From: Seminavis robusta
Lineage: Eukaryota; Bacillariophyta; Bacillariophyceae; Naviculales; Naviculaceae
Direction of reading: 5' to 3'
DNA length: 64,000 nt
Assembly (NCBI GenBank): GCA_903772945.1
Contig: CAICTM010000040.1
Coordinates: 1 to 64,000, forward strand
The notes beneath the pieces are model-generated. The model did no database searches. It saw nothing but the letters and a program-made list of their open reading frames with translations, and was not told the origin of the DNA. A program made the position numbers and the translations under genes. Shown here piece by piece: positions 59,548-64,000 of the stretch (positions are counted from its first letter, which is position 1; the number at the start of each line of letters is the position of its first letter).

Positions 59548-61629
59548 ATGCGCTTCTGTCATGTCGTCGTTCTTGTCATCGCCATGTCTTTGGCAATGAT
59601 TGAGGCCTTGGAATTTAGTTTTCAGTTTGTCGACAATGCTGACGGGGACTTTTCGACTCGAAAGTGGCTTTCCTCTTCCTCGCTGTTTCAACAAAATGTC
59701 CTTGCTGCAGGGGATATCTTGGCCGCCAAATTCGCTTCAGATGCCACCATCACCGTCCAAGTGGAAGCTTCCAACGACGTTGCCCGATTAGGTGGAACAT
59801 GCGCCAATTGTGATTATCTGGGTACTGATTCCCAAGGAAGGAACATGTTCCAGCCGGCACCCTTGTCGACCATCTTGTTGGGTGAATCCGTTTGCCACCC
59901 GGAAATGTTCCTACGAGTCAACTCTTCGTTTGTCGAAACGCACTACTGGTTCGACCCCACTCCCTCCGTCCGTGGGGACAACTTTGGCGCTGGTGCCAAT
60001 CAAGCTTCCTTTGTCTGGATTATTCTGCATGAAATGGGTCATGCCCTGGGGATGCTGGGAAATTTGGTCACAGACACGACATCACCGGATTATGGAACCA
60101 TTGTGACAGACTTTGTCACACCCTTTGATGACTTGAGTGTCTTTGAGGGTGGCGTGGAGCAAGCCTTGGATAGCAATGGGGATCCAAGGCCACTATTCTT
60201 CAATGGCACTATGGCTCAACAGGTCTACGGGGGGGCCGTCCCTCTGGCCAACATTGTGCCCGATGGCTATTACACATCCCAAAACTTTTATCACTTTGGT
60301 GATAATGGAGATCCGACACTGGAGCATACGCTCATGAATTGCTGCCGAACACCTGTCGGAGATGATCCCTGGGATATTTATTGTCTCGACATGGCCGTGC
60401 TGGCTGATTTGGGCTACCCCATCGCATGTTCTGGGTCGGTCGGTTGCGACATACCCTGTATCTCCACCAACAGCAGTGCGAACGAAAATCAACCAACAAA
60501 TAAATCCTTTGAGCAACGCGACCTTGAAGGGTTCCCAGATGCGACAACTGATAGAAACGGAGCTTGTACCGATCATGTCGTTGTCTACAATGTGGCTGTG
60601 GATATTCAGATGGAGTACCCTGGTGGTACTAAAGAGGACTGCAGCACTGGCGAACAAGAAAACATTGACGCGGCCATTGCCACAGCACTCAACGGAAACT
60701 TCGTTACCACTGTCCCTGATTGGGATGGAGTAGTTGGATTTGGACCCATTACATTCGATTCCAGCCAGGCAGTAGATAATACAGCAGGAGGTCGTCAGAG
60801 GAGAACTCAAGAGAGCCGCATGTTGGAAAGTGCTTGTAAACAAACACGAGGTATTGATTGTTTGGGTGACTACTGCAGCTGGGGATGTCTCCTGGCCCCT
60901 TCGACATCATGCAATATCAACGCGCTGACCAACTGGGCCAATCTTGCTGATGACATCAAAGTGGCCTTGTTGGCTCTGAACTACAACTGTCTTGGCATGC
61001 AGAACAAGTTGGGTGTCAACTTGCTGGTTAACGACGGCACTGGAAGTGTCACGCCAGGTGAAAGAATCGATGCCGACAAACTCTTGGATGGATTGGGTAT
61101 CAACCGCCTGTCAGGATCCAACTTGGACTCGACCACCACTACCGGCAGTGAAGAGATTGACTTGACAGATTGCAAGGATCTCAAGATCAATGCACAGTTC
61201 ACGGTAGACTTTTTTGGTGGCACAGGCCGCTCACCATCGGCCGATGACCTGGCATCACTCATGGCCAACACTAGGAATTACGTTCGTGACTTGTTGGATT
61301 CCATCAATGAATTTAAGGATCTCGTCTGTGATGTGCAGTTGAACCACCCCATTCCAGACTACGATACCGCAAACGCAGATTCACTCAAGGTGCACGTCAC
61401 AATCAATTCCTGGGTCAAGAACAGCTCCAGAGGAACCACCTCGCAAGCACTGCAGAAGATTGCTGGATCTGGCTGGGATACATATGTTGCAGACTATGCC
61501 CGAAACGTTGGGGATGAGTTCAATGAATTTGCGAATACATTCAAGATTCACTTTAGGGGCGTAGCCAAGAAAGGGTTCTCGAAGAGTGTAGATCCCTGGC
61601 AACACCACTTTTTTAGAGATGCATACTGA
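59548..61629 (+). CDS. secreted zinc metalloprotease, HExxH (leishmanolysin-like)
   Basis: This protein has 693 residues and no introns. A signal peptide covers about residues 1-23 (M-R-F-C-H-V-V-V-L-V-I-A-M-S-L-A-M-I-E-A). The catalytic motif H-E-M-G-H-A-L-G-M-L-G starts at His161, Glu162 the general base and His165 the second zinc ligand. The metzincin third ligand is not adjacent (a Gly stands in H-x-x-G-x-x-H), so a distant His in Y-H-F-G (His249) probably serves, with the L-M-N Met-turn shortly after, as in leishmanolysin-type enzymes. Residues 300-693 are a Cys-rich, Asn/Thr-rich extension with no match. It may act on extracellular proteins or the cell wall. The frame continues cleanly from ATG at 59548. 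Confidence 0.8.
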   Translation: MRFCHVVVLVIAMSLAMIEALEFSFQFVDNADGDFSTRKWLSSSSLFQQNVLAAGDILAAKFASDATITVQVEASNDVARLGGTCANCDYLGTDSQGRNMFQPAPLSTILLGESVCHPEMFLRVNSSFVETHYWFDPTPSVRGDNFGAGANQASFVWIILHEMGHALGMLGNLVTDTTSPDYGTIVTDFVTPFDDLSVFEGGVEQALDSNGDPRPLFFNGTMAQQVYGGAVPLANIVPDGYYTSQNFYHFGDNGDPTLEHTLMNCCRTPVGDDPWDIYCLDMAVLADLGYPIACSGSVGCDIPCISTNSSANENQPTNKSFEQRDLEGFPDATTDRNGACTDHVVVYNVAVDIQMEYPGGTKEDCSTGEQENIDAAIATALNGNFVTTVPDWDGVVGFGPITFDSSQAVDNTAGGRQRRTQESRMLESACKQTRGIDCLGDYCSWGCLLAPSTSCNINALTNWANLADDIKVALLALNYNCLGMQNKLGVNLLVNDGTGSVTPGERIDADKLLDGLGINRLSGSNLDSTTTTGSEEIDLTDCKDLKINAQFTVDFFGGTGRSPSADDLASLMANTRNYVRDLLDSINEFKDLVCDVQLNHPIPDYDTANADSLKVHVTINSWVKNSSRGTTSQALQKIAGSGWDTYVADYARNVGDEFNEFANTFKIHFRGVAKKGFSKSVDPWQHHFFRDAY

Positions 61630-61939
61630 TAAAACCCGACTAGTAGCTGGTGGAGATTTGTCTGGCTCTCGTCCTACTAGTACTCAAAATAGGAAGAACG
61701 TGTTCCTCCGCTTACATCATTCCTACAGTCAAAGCAATACTACGTACACTCAACTCCCTTTGTTGCTAACCCGCTAATCTTTAGTTTCTAGTTTTAGAAT
61801 GTTTTGGATTATGCGCTGCTCTTGTACAGCAGAAGCCAGCGGCAGACCAAGCTCATCGTAAGGGAACACGAGGCTAAACTTGAGGCATGGCTTGGTCGGA
61901 TTTTGTAGCACCATTTTGAAAGGAGTCTTCCAACGTCCA
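61630..61939. other. spacer, no gene seen
   Basis: Lies between convergent genes; nothing recognised. Confidence 0.35.
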
Positions 61940-62473
61940 TCACCTTGAATTCTTTCTCTGTTCCATTTCTTTGGCGGTTCTGGCAATACATTTGCCCACA
62001 ACCCGTTGCAACTCATAGCATGGTATCTTGTCCTGAACTTGCTTATTTTTGGCAGAAGTATAGGCAGTTTTGCGCTGTGCCAGAATGGTTTCCATGCCTT
62101 GCTCATCAAAACAATGCTTCATTTGTTGTAATTCACTTCCACAACGCACCGACAAGGCACGGCACCCCCAGAGAGCGTGCTGCTCTGGAACACATCCCTT
62201 CTTGTTGGCAATTGGCAAATCACGCCATCCAAAGTAAACCATCCAGCGTTTTCCCAATCCAAACTCGTCCAATGCTGGGGCTTTTGATTGTTGTTGTTGG
62301 CATGCCTCTAGGCTGTCCGCCAACTGCTGACACTGCTTCAACCGTCCCAAACTCTGATCATCAGCAAAATTCTGTAGCCAGCTCCAAAGGCCACTGTTGT
62401 TGCTGTTGTTGCTCGGTTCATTTCCGCTGGAAGAGGGAGGTTCTGCTCCTGCTGATGACGATGAGGAAGCCAT
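61940..62473 (-). CDS. four-Cx9C CHCH-type protein, probable mitochondrial intermembrane space
   Basis: From the Met at 62473 the protein has 177 residues. After a Ser/Asn-rich start there are four Cx9C motifs: C-Q-Q-L-A-D-S-L-E-A-C, C-V-P-E-Q-H-A-L-W-G-C, C-G-S-E-L-Q-Q-M-K-H-C and C-Y-E-L-Q-R-V-V-G-K-C. Cx9C pairs form helix hairpins held by disulfides and are imported into the intermembrane space by the Mia40 system. The four-motif layout resembles complex I subunit NDUFA8, but the rest of the sequence does not obviously match, so the exact family is open. The frame extends 49 codons upstream of the chosen Met in a less protein-like composition. Confidence 0.7.
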   Translation of the reverse strand: MASSSSSAGAEPPSSSGNEPSNNSNNSGLWSWLQNFADDQSLGRLKQCQQLADSLEACQQQQSKAPALDEFGLGKRWMVYFGWRDLPIANKKGCVPEQHALWGCRALSVRCGSELQQMKHCFDEQGMETILAQRKTAYTSAKNKQVQDKIPCYELQRVVGKCIARTAKEMEQRKNSR

Positions 62474-62864
62474 GGTTTGATGGTATGGCAGTGGCAGAGT
62501 GGAGTGGTGGGATTTGTGACTGATGGGCGAGAGGTCTCGAGACACTGGCACCCAAAGATCCGTCTGGAATTTAGTACATACATGTACCGCTAGCCCCCCC
62601 TCAAGGTCTCTTGTTCGCATGCTACTAGCTAGCTAGATAATGGTTCATTTTTTGGGGGGCTAATCTGCCTTCGTGCTAATGTCATACTAGCTAGCTATTA
62701 GTCTTGGTTTAATCGAATGAATCTTTCCCAAATCTTATTTTTACTATTTCCAAAGGAAAAGTCCTCTACATGTTGCGATTCGATTCATTGAGTTGCGACA
62801 TCCATCTGTTCTACAGTAGTGGTGTCTATTGCATAGCTACTGGGTGGTAGCGAGAGTTATCAAT
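62474..62864. other. short divergent spacer
   Basis: Contains CTAGCTAGCTAG near 62625, CTAGCTAGCTATTAG near 62688 and a T-rich stretch near 62730. Likely carries the promoters of the two flanking divergent genes. Confidence 0.4.
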
Positions 62865-64000
62865 ATGCTTCTTCCTGCTGCTGTTGGGCGGCTGATGGCA
62901 ATTCCAATTCTATTTGTATGCGCCATCCAAGCCACACTTGGTGATACTTCTCACGAGCCTTCATCGATACAACCCAAGGATAATGAGGTCAACCTGGAGA
63001 AGCTACTGCTGTCAGTTCCAGACCATGAGCGCCTCCGAGAGTCCCTGCGGTATATAACCAAGCGATCGCATGTTGCAGGAACGGAAGGTGATTGGGAAAA
63101 TGCCTACTATGTACGGGATCGGCTCAGAGAATTTGGATTTGATGCCAATATTGAAGGGGTAGAGGTGATGATGACATATCCTGTTGACCGGCCCAAAGTG
63201 TTCACATCGGAAGGATATCATGCCAAAATGAGTGAAGACATTTTGGTGGAGGATGTTACATCTGGAACAACTCAATGGAGAAATCATACCTTTCTAGCTT
63301 ACTCACCATCTGGTCAAGTCACTGGCAAGCTTGTGTACGCCAATTTTGGAATGCCAGAAGATTTCGATGCATTGGGAAAAATGGGTGTCACTGTCAATGG
63401 AACCATTGTGATTATGAGATATGGAGGATGTTTTCGTGGCCTCAAGGTAATGAATGCAGAGGAACGAGGGGCCATTGGATCCATCATTTACTCCGACCCA
63501 CAGCAAGATGGCTTCTCTCAAGGTCCTACCTATCCAAAGGGACCCTGGCGGCCTCCTTCCGGAGTCCAACGAGGCAGTGTGCAGCACATTTCAAAGTGTG
63601 CAGGAGATCCCTGGAGAATCTATCTCAACAATAGTCAATCGTCAAACTCCACGGTCAAAGAAGTGTGCGGATATGAAACACACGACATGATTCCAAAGCA
63701 CCCTGCAGTTCCTCTCTCATACGAGGATGCAATGCCTCTTTTGGAAAAACTGGGTGGTCTCAGTGCTCCTTCAGAGTTTCAAGGTGGCCTTGCCTTTAAC
63801 TACACAGTTGGGCCCTCTGACTTTGATGTGACCATTCACACCAACCATACATTCTTCCCAAGGACTATCCCCAACGTAATTGCAACCTTGACAGCTGAGG
63901 TCAGCAACAAGGCCAATACGACCTCAGCTGTCATTCTGGGTAATCATCGGGATGCTTGGGTTTTTGGTGCCGTTGATCCCAACAGTGGCACCACAGCCCT
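62865..64000 (+). CDS. glutamate carboxypeptidase II-like M28 peptidase (partial)
   Basis: This reading frame starts at an ATG at 62865 and is still open at the window end, so only about 378 residues are seen of an expected 700-800. Residues 10-25 form a signal anchor (M-A-I-P-I-L-F-V-C-A-I). The protein then follows glutamate carboxypeptidase II/NAALADase/transferrin receptor-type proteins: a conserved segment (H-V-A-G-T-E-G-D), a protease-associated domain with G-K-L-V-Y-A-N-F-G and R-Y-G-G-C-F-R-G, and the start of the catalytic part with N-H-R-D-A-W-V-F-G-A-V-D-P-N-S-G, where the His and Asp are zinc ligands. The family removes C-terminal glutamate from peptides or folates; membrane-bound peptidase on the cell surface or in the endomembrane system is likely. 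Intronless so far. Confidence 0.9.
   Translation, partial: MLLPAAVGRLMAIPILFVCAIQATLGDTSHEPSSIQPKDNEVNLEKLLLSVPDHERLRESLRYITKRSHVAGTEGDWENAYYVRDRLREFGFDANIEGVEVMMTYPVDRPKVFTSEGYHAKMSEDILVEDVTSGTTQWRNHTFLAYSPSGQVTGKLVYANFGMPEDFDALGKMGVTVNGTIVIMRYGGCFRGLKVMNAEERGAIGSIIYSDPQQDGFSQGPTYPKGPWRPPSGVQRGSVQHISKCAGDPWRIYLNNSQSSNSTVKEVCGYETHDMIPKHPAVPLSYEDAMPLLEKLGGLSAPSEFQGGLAFNYTVGPSDFDVTIHTNHTFFPRTIPNVIATLTAEVSNKANTTSAVILGNHRDAWVFGAVDPNSGTTA

Overview
This is a 64 kb stretch of nuclear DNA from a photosynthetic stramenopile, most probably a pennate diatom. That is inferred from gene content, because no marker such as rRNA is present. The main clues are two proteins with a signal peptide followed by a twin-arginine lumen signal (a targeting pattern expected for plastids behind several membranes), an ankyrin-like protein built of 27-residue ENGCPWD-type repeats, an LRR receptor-like protein without a kinase, and a DUF5939-class III nucleotidyl cyclase. 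Introns are sparse, short (about 70-145 nt) and GT-AG. Spacers are long and carry CTAG-, CCGG- and GGTACC-type palindromic motifs. The species cannot be named from the sequence alone.

Layout. 0-12 kb: a small three-exon gene, a doubtful secreted protein, a flavin amine oxidase, a lipocalin with microexons, a DUF374-type acyltransferase, a tandem pair of TMEM45/DUF716-like membrane proteins, and a small lumenal protein. 12-26 kb: the ankyrin-like repeat protein, a methyltransferase-like protein, a 1522-residue disordered protein and the nucleotidyl cyclase. 26.3-28.3 kb: a gene-free block of nested repeats. 29-36 kb: deoxyhypusine synthase, an unknown protein with a 7-nt first exon, a secreted beta-trefoil-like protein, and a TPR lumenal protein whose reading frame appears to require a one-nucleotide exon. 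36-39 kb: spacer with A-rich repeats. 39-48.5 kb: a small basic protein, a cytochrome P450, three tandem paralogues of a small membrane protein (the third is broken), and a RING-H2 membrane protein. 49-58.5 kb: two transposon relics (a Crypton-like tyrosine recombinase and a DDE-like transposase) on either side of the LRR protein, then an unknown ORF. 59.5-64 kb: a secreted HExxH metalloprotease, a four-Cx9C protein, and the 5' part of a glutamate carboxypeptidase II-like gene that runs off the window.

The genes do not form one pathway; this is an ordinary eukaryotic gene neighbourhood with independent transcription units. Shared themes are plastid lumen targeting (two genes), membrane or secreted proteins, local tandem duplication (the TMEM45-like pair, the small membrane protein trio, the duplicated N-terminus of the LRR protein) and decaying mobile elements. 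No prokaryotic operon, CRISPR array, rRNA or tRNA was recognised.
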